From Bilabrum cf. latius (lineage: Eukaryota; Bigyra: Bicosoecida; Bigyra; Bicosoecida), in the NCBI GenBank assembly GCA_965178125.1, contig OZ237735.1:2046001-2110000 (forward strand): 64,000 nt of DNA, read 5' to 3'. The notes below the pieces were generated by a model. That model was not told the origin of the DNA and did not search any database. It saw only the letters and a program-made list of their open reading frames with translations. The position numbers and the translations under genes are program-made. Position 1 is the first letter of the stretch. Every line of letters begins with the position of its first letter. This document shows, one piece after another, positions 53,087 through 63,661 of this stretch.

Positions 53087-55765
53087 ATGTCAGGAATCGC
53101 CTCGTCTGCTGAAGGCGCGTTAAATCCTGATGCGCTTGGTGTTCGAGCAGTTGATAGAGAATTTACATTTCGCACGACGCTGCCTCGCCACTTCATTGGG
53201 GCATCAACACGCGCAGCAGAGCCTCGTGCTGGCTCCAAAGAATCGCTGCCAGGCAGCGACGAGGCCAAAGTGGCTTAGATCCGACCCCCGGCTGATTTTC
53301 GCGGAATCTCAATCAATGGAGAAGCCGAGCTGGCGCAATTTGACAAGATGCTGTCCGCGTCCAGCTCCGAGACGGTTCGTTTGTCGTCATCGCTTGTGTC
53401 TCCTCGGGTCCTTCGCTCCATCGCCGCAAACGCAAGCTCGGACGGCATCCTGTCGCTGGACTTGTCCAATGCGACCATTTCAGTTGCTGCTGCAAATCCT
53501 GGCTCGGCGCTGTCTACAGCGGAAGCAGAGCTTGCCGCAGCAGTAGGGGGTCTCTCCCGGTTGCGACGTCTCAACCTGGATCGCGTGAGAGTTGCGATCC
53601 GCCGTGGCGACCTCGACAGCGAAGACGCCAGCCCTTAGGATGCCGCACGCTTGCCTTCTCACTCAGCAGGGCCAGCAGCTACACCCCCCCTACGTCTGCT
53701 AGAAGCGCTTGGCAGGCCACTTGGCAGCCTGGCGTCGATCAGCATGCGGGGCCAGAGGAGCATGGCGAGCGATGCGGCGTGGGCGCAGGTGCTCAGATCC
53801 GCGGCCGTGCGAGCAGGCGCTTCGGTTGAGGCGAGCAGTGGTGCCAAGCGAGCGGGCGGGTGGAGCCCCATGGCCAGAGGATCAGGCAGAAGCGGCGCTG
53901 CTGGCGGCAGTAGTATGGAGGGTGACGGGCAAGGGGCTGGGGAGGGCTAGGGGCAGCACTCCTCACCAGAAGAGGCTGCGTCCATCGGTGCGGACGAAGA
54001 GGTGACTCGGCTGGCTCGGCTTGCACGGCTTGTGCTAGTATCGCCAGACGCAGCCGATGGAGGGGCGCCAGACCGCAGGGGAGACGTCAGTGGTGGTGAG
54101 GCTAGGGCTGGGGCTGGGGATGGCCCCTTGGCAGCAGCGGATGGTGCTCCTAGGCTGCGAGAGGGGGCGGAAACGGTGCGATGGGTGGAGCTAGATCTGA
54201 GTGACGTCAGCGGGTCGCGATACCGCGACCCGGAGCAGGTCGCCGCGGCGGCCCAGGAGGCCGTCGGAACGTTCGCTGGTGCGATAGATAAGGCCCGGAA
54301 GCTAGACACGAGGCGTCGGAACGCAGCTGACAGGCAGCGCGCCCGCGCCCTGGCGGCAGCGGGCAAGAAGGAGTCCGACTCGAACGGCAAGGGGGGCAAG
54401 AAGGGGGCCAAGGCAGCGGCAGCCAAAGCCAAGGAGGGTGCAAAGGGCAAGAAGAAGGGAGCCAAGAAGAAGGCATCGGAAATACAGCCACCACCCGAGC
54501 CACCCATGGCACCGGAACCGCTGTCGGATGAGGTTGCTGCCTCAGCGGCCGCGGCTGCCGCTGCCGGGGTCCTGGGTTCGAACCCCGCTACGACGTCCGC
54601 GCATCGTTTCCGCACGGACGGACTCACCGATTTAGGGCTCCGAATGATCGGCCTGCTGTGCCCCTTCCTGCAGCGGTTGAGCCTGAAGATGTGCGAGCCA
54701 CCCGTTGTCCCGCTCGTCACACCTGTTTTCGGCGCCACGGATACTAGCAGCGCGGGCGCATCCGGAGACGGCGGTTCGGCATCGGAGTCCAATGTGGGTA
54801 CAATCGGCGGCAAGTGTGACGAGTGGTCTTCGTCGGCCCTGGATCTACCGGACGAAGAAGACCTCGTGGTTGGTGCTCGAACGGCTTCCCTGCGCGCCAT
54901 CGAGGCAGCAAGAGCCAGGGCGGGCAAGAGTGGCAAGAAGGGGAAAGGGGGCGCCAAGGGCAAGTCCGGAGGGTCAGGAGCTGGTGGGGGGAAGAAGGGC
55001 AAGAAGAAGGGGGAAGGGCCAGCCACAGCGGCGCCGCAATCCAGACGACTCGGCCCTGGCTTTGCGGAACTTCTGGCGAGGGCTGAAGGCGCCGCGCGAC
55101 GAGTTCCGCTACGAGCCCCGCTCAGCGGCCGGGGGTTGGGCATGCTGCTCGAGGGGCCGTGCTCCTCGACGCTGCAGGAGCTGGATCTTGGGGGGTGCTT
55201 CTGGGTGGGCAAAGAGGCGCTTTCGGCTGTCGGTAGCAGGTGCAGCGCATTGCAACGGCTGCGTCTGGCCGGTTGCGCGGGTGTGGACGACGGGGCGCTC
55301 CTGGCTCTCTGCGGGAACCTTCACGCGGGCCTGTCGCAGAGCCTCCTGGAGCTCGACCTGACTAGGACGAGGTGCAGTGCCAGCGGGGTGCGGGCGGTGG
55401 TTGGTAGGCTGCACGGGCTCCAGCGGATCGTCCTGATTGGTTGCGACCGGGTTGACCCCGCCGAGACCATCGCTCTTGCCAGGGGCCTGCCACCCAGTGT
55501 GCAGGTGGTGTGGAGGCCCGCGGGAGCAGCAGCAGTGGCGGGTCCTCGCGCGCTGGCGGGCGATGCTGTGGGTGCCCTCGAGGATATTGCTTCACATAAT
55601 GGGGGTGCGGACGGTGGAAGGGCGGGGTCTGCGACGTTTGCCACGGTGAGGGCTCAGTACGTGGAGGGGTTCAAGGCACCGGCCGCCGGCGAGCGGTTCG
55701 AGGACACGCTGGCCGAGCATCTTAGGACGCAGGGCAAAGCTGCCAAGAAGAAGAAAAAGAAATGA
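53087..55765 (+). CDS. Leucine-rich repeat protein of the GCC/FBXL-like type with lysine-rich linkers (892 aa, three TAG)
   Basis: ATG 53087, stop TGA 55763-55765, in-frame TAG at 53276 (residue 64), 53636 (184) and 53948 (288). Leucine-rich repeats occur on both sides of the second and third TAG: ILSLDLSNATI, SRLRRLNLDRV, LASISMRGQ, VRWVELDLSDV, then LQRLSLKMC, LQELDLGGCFWVG, LQRLRLAGCAGVDDGAL, LLELDLTRTRC and LQRIVLIGCDRVD. The LxLxGCxxVxDxxL pattern is that of cysteine-containing LRRs of FBXL and AMN1 proteins, but no F-box is seen. Long Lys/Ala/Gly linkers (around residues 440-470 and 605-650) split the repeats, and the protein ends in a run of Lys. A scaffold or protein-recognition role is inferred, perhaps nuclear given the Lys clusters. 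It is tail to tail with the saposin-like gene, 80 bases apart. Confidence 0.85.
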
Positions 55766-55845
55766 AAGCGCGAGGCGGATGTGGCCCGTTGGAGCCTCGG
55801 CGGTTCACTGGGGCTCCGCCTTGCAACATGAACGCACGTATCGTT

Positions 55846-56262
55846 TCAACTCATCAGACCCATCCAACACAACTGCGCATTCTGGCATATCCTATCAAAC
55901 GACTCCCCTTTCAAAAAGTCATCCACCATTTCATCCCGCTGAGAAGCCATGACACCGCATCCCTCATGAAAGACAGGCGGTGCAACAGCACAGAAGTCAT
56001 CGAAAGCCGATGACACCTCGGCTGCAGTTGGCTGAACTGCTGATGCTGCAGCAGAAACCTATCTCCAAACTAATTCACACGCGTAACAGCCTTCCTTGTC
56101 CGCTGCAGAGCCTCCAACCAACCCCGATTGCAACGCTGCTTTCCGTGCTGTTGACGACAACTTTGCGGCCTCTGCACCATCTACGAAACGTTCTTCCTCT
56201 GTTCCAAGCACTACAGTCATAATTAAAACGGATACGCTCAGAAATAACGATATCATTTGCAT
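55846..56262 (-). CDS. Small secreted saposin-B-type protein (138 aa, one TAG)
   Basis: ATG 56260-56262, stop TGA 55846-55848, TAG at 56059 (residue 68) inside the domain. A signal peptide (MISLFLSVSVLIMTVVLG) is followed by a single saposin-B domain with six cysteines at 59, 62, 91, 102, 126 and 132. Their spacing (C-x2-C-x28-C-x10-C-x23-C-x5-C) is close to the saposin norm. TAG lies between the second and third cysteines (ELVWR*VSAAA), so termination there would destroy the fold. Saposin-B proteins bind and perturb lipids, either as lysosomal cofactors or as secreted membrane-active peptides; which applies here is unknown. The gene disappears if TAG is treated as a stop. An in-frame TTG at 56275 lies upstream of the chosen ATG. 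Confidence 0.88.
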
Positions 56263-56813
56263 GCTAAGGCGTTGCAAGTCGGTGGAGCCAGTTCTGCTGG
56301 TTTACATGTCTTCATCTTCCTAAATTGCACACCCCTCCTGCCCCATCCATGGATCCGCTGGTATCGCTGCAATAACTGTCAAACTAGGCGCAAATGTGCG
56401 ACCCAGTGGCCAAACGAATTGAGATTCGGAGTAGCCTGTACCTCATTAGTCTACTGAAGGGCATTTGAGCAATGATACTGGCTGCTAGCCGACGGCCACG
56501 CGCACATGCCGCGCAGAGCTGGACTGCTGGCCCAGAGCTGGGCAGCTTCAGAGCCAGGGACAGGCCAATGGTTAAAGTCAAAAACCAAGTCTCTGCGGCC
56601 CCCTATCTTCACTAGGGCTCCTAGATGCTGCTGAGCTCTGCCAACGTTTCTGGTAGACCTCACCAAGAGGGTGGCAACCCAAAATCGGCCGGGCACTTTT
56701 GGGGGTTATAACCACGCGCTACAAGCAAAAATCTGGTTTGTTGCCGATACGATTGCACTTCCTGCCTGTCCAGCCCACATAGAGTGTGTGCGCGACTACT
56801 GCGCGCAAGAATC
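56263..56813. other. Intergenic region between the saposin-like and GTPase genes
   Basis: Divergent spacer that should hold both promoters and 5' UTRs. A minus-strand frame with one TAG runs across roughly 56.37-56.70 kb but has no ATG start and no recognisable features. I see no RNA gene. Confidence 0.35.
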
Positions 56814-58688
56814 ATGCATTCAGTACTTCGAAGCTCCCGTCGTGTTGCCAATAGTGCCATCTCTTTCCGAGGTCTGGCCCGAAGACCGGCGTGGTCCGCC
56901 GGCGCAAGAGCAAGTGCCACAAGGCAGATGTCTATATTTGACGCGTTTCTCGGAAGATCAAATGCGGGTGAAAGCCTGGAGCTGACGGCCAATGAGCTCG
57001 CCAACAGCGTTTAGAAATTGCACCATAAGGTGCTGGCTCCACTGAATGACCGATGCCTCGGACCGCTTGAGAAAAGCAGCCACGAGATGCTCACACGGCC
57101 CATGGTGTTCGTGCTAGGCAACCATAGCAGCGGGAAGTCGACATTCATCAACTACGTAACCGGGCGAAAGGTTTAGGCCACCGGGGTAGCCCCCACAGAC
57201 GATGGTTTCACCATTATTGCGCCTGGGCAGGAGGATGCCGATCAGGATGGCCCCGCGCTCGTAGGCGACCCTGACCTTGGATTCGGAGGGCTGAGGGTGT
57301 TTGGCAGAGAACTTATCAACCATGTGAACCTGAAAGTCCGCACTGGCCTGCACCTCAGGGACATCATGGTGGTGGACAGCCCCGGCATGATCGATAGCCC
57401 AATGTCCGTCCAGGGCCTGTCCTAGCACGGGGCAGGTGGCCACGGCGGGACGGGAGGCGGCACGAGCAGCTCCGGTCATTACGACTACGGAATGGACCCC
57501 GCAGGGTCGAGCCTGGGAGGGGCGGCGGCCGAAGAGCGCTACTCTGGGATCCGGACCAACGCCAGCCCGCGGGACCGGGGCTACAATTTCCCGGGCGTGG
57601 TTCGGTGGTTCGCCGAGCGAGCCGACGTGGTGCTCCTGTTTTTCGACCCTGATAAGCCCGGTACGACTGGCGAGACGCTGGCATGCATGCGGGCCGGTCT
57701 CGCTGGGATGGAGCACAAGGTGGCCTTCGTGCTCAACAAGGCGGACCAGTTCGAGAAGGTCCACGACTTCGCGAGGGCGTACGGGTCCCTGTGCTGGAAC
57801 CTGTCCAAGGTGATTCCCAGAAAGGATCTGCCGCTCATCTACACCATGTGTGTGCCCGTGGACTCGAGGGGGGAGGCGAGGATCGGCAAGCTGGCGGACG
57901 AGGACGAGGAGTCAAAGGGCGGGGTGTACGTACCCGGCGAGGGCGGCGCGGACGACGAGTCGAGGGGCCTGCGGGGCCTGCGCAACGCGATGGACGACCT
58001 GGCCGCCAACCGCAAGGACATCATCCAGAGCGTCAGGAAGGCGCCCATGCGGCGAGTGGACAACCTCATCACCCGGCTCTACGACAACACGAGGATGCTC
58101 AGGATGCACGCCCAGATGGTGGAGGCCTTGCGATCGGACGTTCGGTCCAGGCTGTTGCAGTGGGCCTCGGGGGGCGCAGCCGTGGCTGGTTTGTTGGGTG
58201 TACTTTCTGGTTTTTAGCTTTTCGTGGGCTCCTGGGAGACGGGGGCTCCCATGGGCTTGGCTGCGGCCGTGGCCGTGGGTGCCACCTACTGGACATCGCA
58301 GCGGGCCCTTGAGCAGCATCGGAGGTACCTGGTGGAGGGCGGCGCCGCGGGGCTGGAGGCTATGTTCCGCAAGCAGCACTTCATGCAGCTGGCTGAGCGC
58401 GACGATTTCGTGGTGAGTCTGTGGGAGAGGGTGCGGCCGCAGCTTCTCGCGACAATCCGCACGTTCGGCTTGCTTGGGCTGCCCTCCGTGAGTGCGTCGG
58501 AGCTGCACGAGCTGGACAGGATCGCGGGCGAGGAGGTGACCCGGCTGAGGCGAGCTGCCAGCAAGGCAGCAGCCATGGCCGTCAAGGCGGAAGAGGAAAG
58601 CGTTGCTAGGGAGAGCGAGGAAGCCCGGGGGGGCGATCCCCTTGGCGTGGGCAGCGGCACAGCCGACAGCGATGAGCGAAGAAGATGA
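56814..58688 (+). CDS. Mitochondrial dynamin/EHD-like GTPase with C-terminal hydrophobic hairpin (624 aa, four TAG)
   Basis: ATG 56814, stop TGA 58686-58688, TAG at 57012, 57174, 57423 and 58215 (residues 67, 121, 204, 468). The first 45 residues (MHSVLRSSRRVANSAISFRG...) are Arg/Ser/Ala-rich with no acidic residues, as in a mitochondrial presequence. The G domain follows: P-loop LGNHSSGKST (about 101-110), switch region PTDDGFT, G3 DSPGM (188-192) and G4 NKAD (308-311). This arrangement is that of dynamin-superfamily membrane GTPases. TAG 57174 sits between P-loop and switch I (GRKV*ATGVAPTDD), so the enzyme cannot exist without readthrough. Near residues 452-492 are two hydrophobic segments, likely a membrane hairpin, followed by a helical tail. 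A role in mitochondrial membrane remodelling is inferred. It is tail to tail with AMMECR1, 45 bases apart. Confidence 0.88.
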
Positions 58689-58732
58689 CACGCGCGCGCT
58701 GTACACGTTTGCATAGAACAATATTCGGGTTG

Positions 58733-59425
58733 TCATTTCGATTCTTTGCTTCCGAGGCCGAGGGCCGCATCGACGAATCCTGGGGTGACCACTGCTGGTG
58801 ACTTGCCGCCTGTCGCTGCCTTTACCTTGGCATACACGTCCGGCTCCATGCTGGTGATAGAGCTCTAATATCGCTCGACCTGAATGAGCTTAAACTCTTT
58901 CTCCTCGAGTTTGCGACCGAGCCCTGCCTTGCGAGCAAGCGACTGGACCGCCTGAGCCTTCGTCCAGCCCTGCTCGGGCATCACCTGCGGCAAGTATGTC
59001 GCAGAGAGCGATCGCCTAAGGCCGAATTTGCTTGCTGGTAGCACAATCGTGATGCCGTGAGTGCCCACATCCCAGTCGTCCCACGCTTCCGCAGTTTCGA
59101 ACGCAACGAGAATGGACACCTTGATGCGGCAGGCTTTGAGCTCGCTCGGGGACATGGGATCGAAGCGTCTGTCTTCTAAAGCAGACTTTTTTACATAGTC
59201 GCCCAGGTGCTCAGTAGACGAGGTTCCCAATGTTCCGATACAGCCTCGCAGCTGCCAAGCACCCTTTTGAAGCTTCTCGATTGTAACAAATAGACCTCGC
59301 ACCGGCGCGATAAGCTCATCAGCTAGCTTTGAAGATGATGATCCAGTCAGAATTGATTCTAAATACGCCATGCAATAGAATGCAAGGTCAGCATTGGCAA
59401 GGAGGGGCGGCGCAACCGATGCCAT
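58733..59425 (-). CDS. AMMECR1: AMMECR1 domain protein (230 aa, one TAG)
   Basis: Clear AMMECR1 family member: hallmark LRGCIGT at residues 59-65, then SALEDRRFDPMSPSEL, VSILVAFE, WDVGTHGITIVL, ATYLPQVMPEQGW and KLIQVERY, in the family order. ATG chosen at 59423-59425 (MASVAPP...); an in-frame TTG 18 bases upstream is not needed. TAG at 58865 comes right after VERY, which is about where the conserved domain ends in animals, and the frame continues for 43 codons to TGA at 58733-58735. This is therefore the one gene where TAG could pass for a natural stop. By analogy with the others I read through it. The family is conserved in all domains of life with no settled biochemical activity; human AMMECR1 is linked to a developmental syndrome. 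Confidence 0.93.
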
Positions 59426-59483
59426 TGGCGTCAATCCGGACAATGGTCACCCCGCAGCTCGCGTACCAAATACAGCTAGTCAG

Positions 59484-59783
59484 ATGAGCAAATCTTTGCG
59501 CTTCACAACCTCTGCACGCCTCGCAACGATTGCGGCCGATGAAGCATGGCGATTGTTCCGCAATAATTCGCTGGCGGCAACCGCGCGGCGCCTCCATGTG
59601 CGTTCACCAGAAATCGTGCTCGCACCAGGCAACCCCGTCAGCCACTAGAAGGCTCTTACTATTCAGCGGTCTGGTGTAAGGTTGCATCTCTATTTTTGTG
59701 ACTCTTTTGCGGACTCGTTGCTGTACGTTGACCTCTTCGTGCAGTCTAGCACGGTCAACGCTGGCTTCGAGCATGCTTTCTGA
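59484..59783 (+). CDS. Possible small mitochondrial-type protein (99 aa as unspliced, one TAG)
   Basis: ATG 59484, TAG 59646, TGA 59781-59783. The start (MSKSLRFTTSARLATIAADE) is basic and hydroxylated, like a mitochondrial presequence. I recognise no family. After about 59680 the sequence loses coding character in this frame, while a different frame (EEWGELLDIVNIEE, to TAG-TGA at 59926-59931) looks more protein-like. A GTAAGG near 59680 and a pyrimidine-rich ...GTGCAG near 59747 could be the two ends of a small intron, but simple joining of those sites does not restore that second frame. The gene model is uncertain. Its ATG is divergent from AMMECR1 by about 60 bases. Confidence 0.35.
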
Positions 59784-60166
59784 AGAATGGGGAGAGCTGC
59801 TGGATATTGTGAACATTGAGGAGAGTCCACAGAGCAAGCAAAAAGCAACACTGCCAACCGGATCGATTGCTCAAGCATGGCGGCACACAAGTGAGGCACA
59901 GTCCGTTGCATCACGCAAAGATGTATAGTGATGGCACTGCGTATTTCCTCCACGCATGGCTTTAGGTTGCTCAGAAACTCCAATTATGGCTTGATGATCG
60001 CATAGAAGTATTGCATTTATATTTAATTGCACCTTTTACTGATCGTTTTTCTGCCGATTCTAGTCCGAAATCGGAGGGGAGCGCGTGTGTGGCGTGCCAA
60101 GCATGGTTGTGCTGGAGGTACTGAAACTAGTTTTTCGTTCTGCAAAAGCTTGAACTATACATTCCA
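59784..60166. other. Spacer before the homeodomain gene
   Basis: The first 150 bases may hold the second exon of the preceding small gene (59.77-59.93 kb). The rest is more AT-rich than the genes and probably carries the promoter and 5' UTR of the homeodomain gene. No RNA gene or repeat is seen. Confidence 0.35.
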
Positions 60167-63100
60167 ATGATTTCATTTGTTCTCATCGGGTCGCTCGCAG
60201 AATCAGATGCTCAGAGGCCACTCCAGACTGCAAGTGCCCCGGCAGCTGCAGAGAGCTCAGCACCTGACGATCCAACAAGCAGTCTAGCTCTGAGAACTCG
60301 TGGAATTGATCAGCAAACAGATGATCATGGCCATGCCAAGGAAATTATGCGTCCAGACTCTGCTGAACAGCGTGGTTCAATTGAAGCTGGCAAGCGATTC
60401 GATTCGAGCGAGCTGTCACATGTGCCAGAACCACCATAGAAGCTGTTCCAAGGAAAGAAACAACCTAAGGAACGAGATCACGACTACAGCACAGAAATTA
60501 ATACTCTGGGAAGCACCCAGGACGGCGGTGCATTCTCTGATGAGGGAGATGACGCAAAGGACCCATCGGCGTCGTCTGGTCGCCTTTGGGCAGATTTCGG
60601 CTTCGAAAAGGACCGGCGAGCAGGGATACCTGAGCTACGAATCTCAGCAGTGCAGCAAAATCTCGCTGTGTCGAAGCGAATCGGTGAGCTTTCCCCGCGG
60701 GGGTCCGCGCTCGAGCAGGCAGAGCTGCGACCAGCCGCGGCCTACTTCGAAGGGAAACAAGACAACAGCGGAGCTGACCGGGATGAAACTCAAGCTGAAG
60801 AACGTTCGGCAGAACTGGATCCGCTTTTGGATTCAAGTGCTCAAGGTTTGAAGCAACTTGAAGCGCGCGACGAACAGCACAAGTCGCCCGAGCAGCCGCA
60901 GCCGCAGCTGCAGCTGCAGCCAGCACGACGCCACAGAAGGCGCCGCGAGAGTAGCCGCCTCAAAGCCTCCAAGGAGCAAGCAGCACAGCTTGATGAGGAG
61001 CTTGACGGCAAAAGGCAGAACGATTCAGCTGCCTCAGGCAGGCAAGAGCATGCCGCGCCGACCTGGGACGCTCTAGTCTCGAATACGATGGCGGATCATG
61101 GATATGCTGGCAACGCCGATGCCCGGGCCATATCTGCCGGACCGGGGCATGAATATGACCTGTCAGAGATGCATGACCATCAGAGCGAAGCTGCAGGCAG
61201 CGGCGGTCGCTTCGAAGAAGTAGATGACATCGAGGCAATGGCAGCAATGCAGCAACAGTCGCGCGCATTGGGGGCGGCTCGGCGAAGCGGAATCATGGTG
61301 TCGCCCAGCCACATCCATTCGTACGGAGTGCCGAAGGAGCTGCAACATCAATCAATGCTTCAGCCCGGCACACCTGCAAGTGCAATCAGCAGCCTGGTGC
61401 TCCCCTTGCAGGCGCTGTCCATTCGCGGGCACCAGCCACCACTGGACGCAAGTGCGTTCGGCAAAAATAGCGAAGCCGTTGCGTCGATACCGGCCTACAA
61501 CCCGCAGTTAAGCCGAGGTTTGACTGCAGGATATCAGTCGACCGGTCTCGGCACCATGAATGGGGCATCAGCAGCGGCGGTCTCATTCATGCAGACATAG
61601 ACGGTCGAGTCGTCGCCGGTGACGACTGTGGACGGGGTGTACCCAGGCGTCTTCCCGTCAGGGAGCAGCGGCTCTAACAGCGACTAGATTCCAGTGCAGC
61701 GCGCTCCTCCGAAGGGGTTAGGTCTGGTGCCTCCGCTCTACTAGGAGCGGCCGCGCAGCAGCGCAGCCCTTGCAAACGTGGGCAGTGGACCGATCGCTAG
61801 TCTTGCAGCTCTTGCAGGCACCGGCCGTGCAACGAGCAGCGGTGCTCTGTTCGCTGCACAAGGAATCTTGTTAAGTACCAGCGCAGCTGCTCAGCCCTAC
61901 AACCTTCTGGACTAGCCTCACAGCCGGGCGTCGCACTCGCAGACCGCGTCGGAACCCCCGGTGTTCAGCAACTACAGGATCCGCAGCGCAACTTCTACGA
62001 GCCAGGCCCCGGCGGTGGCTCACCCGAACATCGCTGCGCTCCTCTCCAGCACAGCTCCGCCGACATCCAGCGCTGTGCCTCGCTCCTCCAGAGCACGGCA
62101 GGTTGCTTCGCCTAGCGATGCCAAGCGCAGCGTCCGCAAGCTGCCAAAGTACACCAGGGAATGCTTCGTGAGGCCGAAGATCAACGCGCATCCGGACGTG
62201 CCTGCGGATTATCTGAGCGATGATCGCCTGCTGAAGGGGTCTGGAAGGCTACATCCGCAACAAATATGCACCCTCAAGCACTGGATGGCGGACAGAGATC
62301 ACTGGGAGAAGCCGTACCCGACAGAGGCCGAGAAGCACGAGCTCAGTCGGAAATGCGATCTGAAGCTCACGCAGGTGTCCGACTGGTTCCGCAACGAACG
62401 CAAGCGGTTGTGGCTACCGCTGATGCGCCAGCTTGGCAAGATTCCCGCCAACGGCTCCCACCTCGCGATCATGGGGTCGGCGCGGAGGAGCAAGGGGTCT
62501 TCATCCTCTGGCTCCAGGTCTGGAGCTTCGAGGAAGCAGTCACGCAGCAGCGCGGCAGCCAGGCAAAAAGCGCTAGGAGCTGCTGCGTCCGAGTTTCCCA
62601 CTGCGTCAATGCATAGCCAGGGCCCAAGTATGGACATGGGGCAGAGCCAGGCACTCGCGGCCGCGCCCCAGTCCAGGGTCGGCAGGACCAGGACGAGGTC
62701 TGACGCAGCCTGTAAGCCCAAATTGGCCTTCACTCCAAGTAGTATCACCACGCGTACGGAGGCACTGGCCACGAAGTAGCGCAAGGCCAGGCCCAGGGCA
62801 GCAAGCACAGCTGCGCTGCATGCTAGCAGCACACGGCAAGTGGGAGCCGGTGGGTTCGGCATCGCAGGCACACTGCAGCCGCAGCCGACGCTACATTGCC
62901 CGGCGGCCAGTGACCCGATCATCAGTGGATCGAGCGTCCGCGCAGCGCAAGAGGCGCTGCTGATGGAGACTCCCGGCGGAAAACTTGCGGCAGGTCTGCA
63001 GCCGGGCGGCCTCTCGACTCCAACTCCCGGCGTCGCCGGGGGCACGACATCCGCCGGTGCACAGTCTTCCTCGTCGTCGTCGTCTTCCTCGTCTTCCACC

Positions 63101-63661
63101 ACGCCGCTGGCATCGTTCTCAAACGTTGCTGTACTCGCTGCCATGTACCCTGAGGGGCCTGCAGCGCGCTCGATGGCGGCAGCTCAGGCATCATCGAGCG
63201 GTGGCCCGGGTGCTTGGGCCGGAGGCATGCACCAATCGGCTGCCCGAAGCAGCAGCTCGACAGTGTCTGAGCCTAGGTCCAACCCGCAGCAAGACTCTGG
63301 TTCCTCGACGCCAGTTGGACGAGCTAGTACCAGCGATGACATCGGCCACGGTGGCACCTCGTCCCAGGCGGTGGGCTCTTCTGCAGGGCCTACCAGCCCC
63401 GCGGGAGACCACGACAAGAAAGGCGAATCAATCGGAACAGCAGTGGCGATGGCTCTCTCCAGCAAGCATTCTGCTGCATCGTCAAGGCGGTCATCAAGAG
63501 GATCTAAGCGGCCGAGGCCTCAAGAATTGTCCCAGGGTTCACAAGCAGGTGGTGACAAGGCTGGCACTGAGCCAAGGCGAACCAGCGTTCTGGCAGTGGA
63601 CCCGCGAGCAGGAAAGCGTTCACGAACTACATCTCTTGCTGCAACAGAGGCGGGCAACTGA
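60167..63661 (+). CDS. TALE-class homeodomain protein with long disordered arms (1164 aa, six TAG)
   Basis: ATG 60167, stop TGA 63659-63661, in-frame TAG at 60437, 61598, 61685, 61742, 61913 and 62777. The homeodomain is at about residues 690-755: helix 1 LHPQQICTLKHWMAD, the three-residue-extended loop marked by PYPTEAEK, helix 2 HELSRKCDLK, helix 3 LTQVSDWFRNERKR with invariant W, F, N and R. The PYP loop is the signature of TALE homeodomains. Position 50 is Arg rather than the Ile common in the class. A sequence-specific DNA-binding transcription factor role follows from the family. The remainder is Gln/Ser/Ala-rich and disordered, with a short Q-P-Q run near residues 243-253. Both flanks are joined to the homeodomain only by reading TAG as sense; without that the locus would look like three or four separate proteins. 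An upstream exon cannot be excluded. Confidence 0.85.

Noticed and set aside
54560-54600. tRNA-like B box (GGTTCGAACCCC) near 54577
   Set aside because: No matching A box, anticodon arm or acceptor stem around it, and it lies in frame inside the LRR protein gene.
53947-55212. Minus-strand open frame of about 420 codons opposite the LRR gene
   Set aside because: Composition is Pro/Ser/Ala low complexity, mirrored from the Lys/Gly/Ala linkers of the plus-strand gene. No motif or plausible fold.
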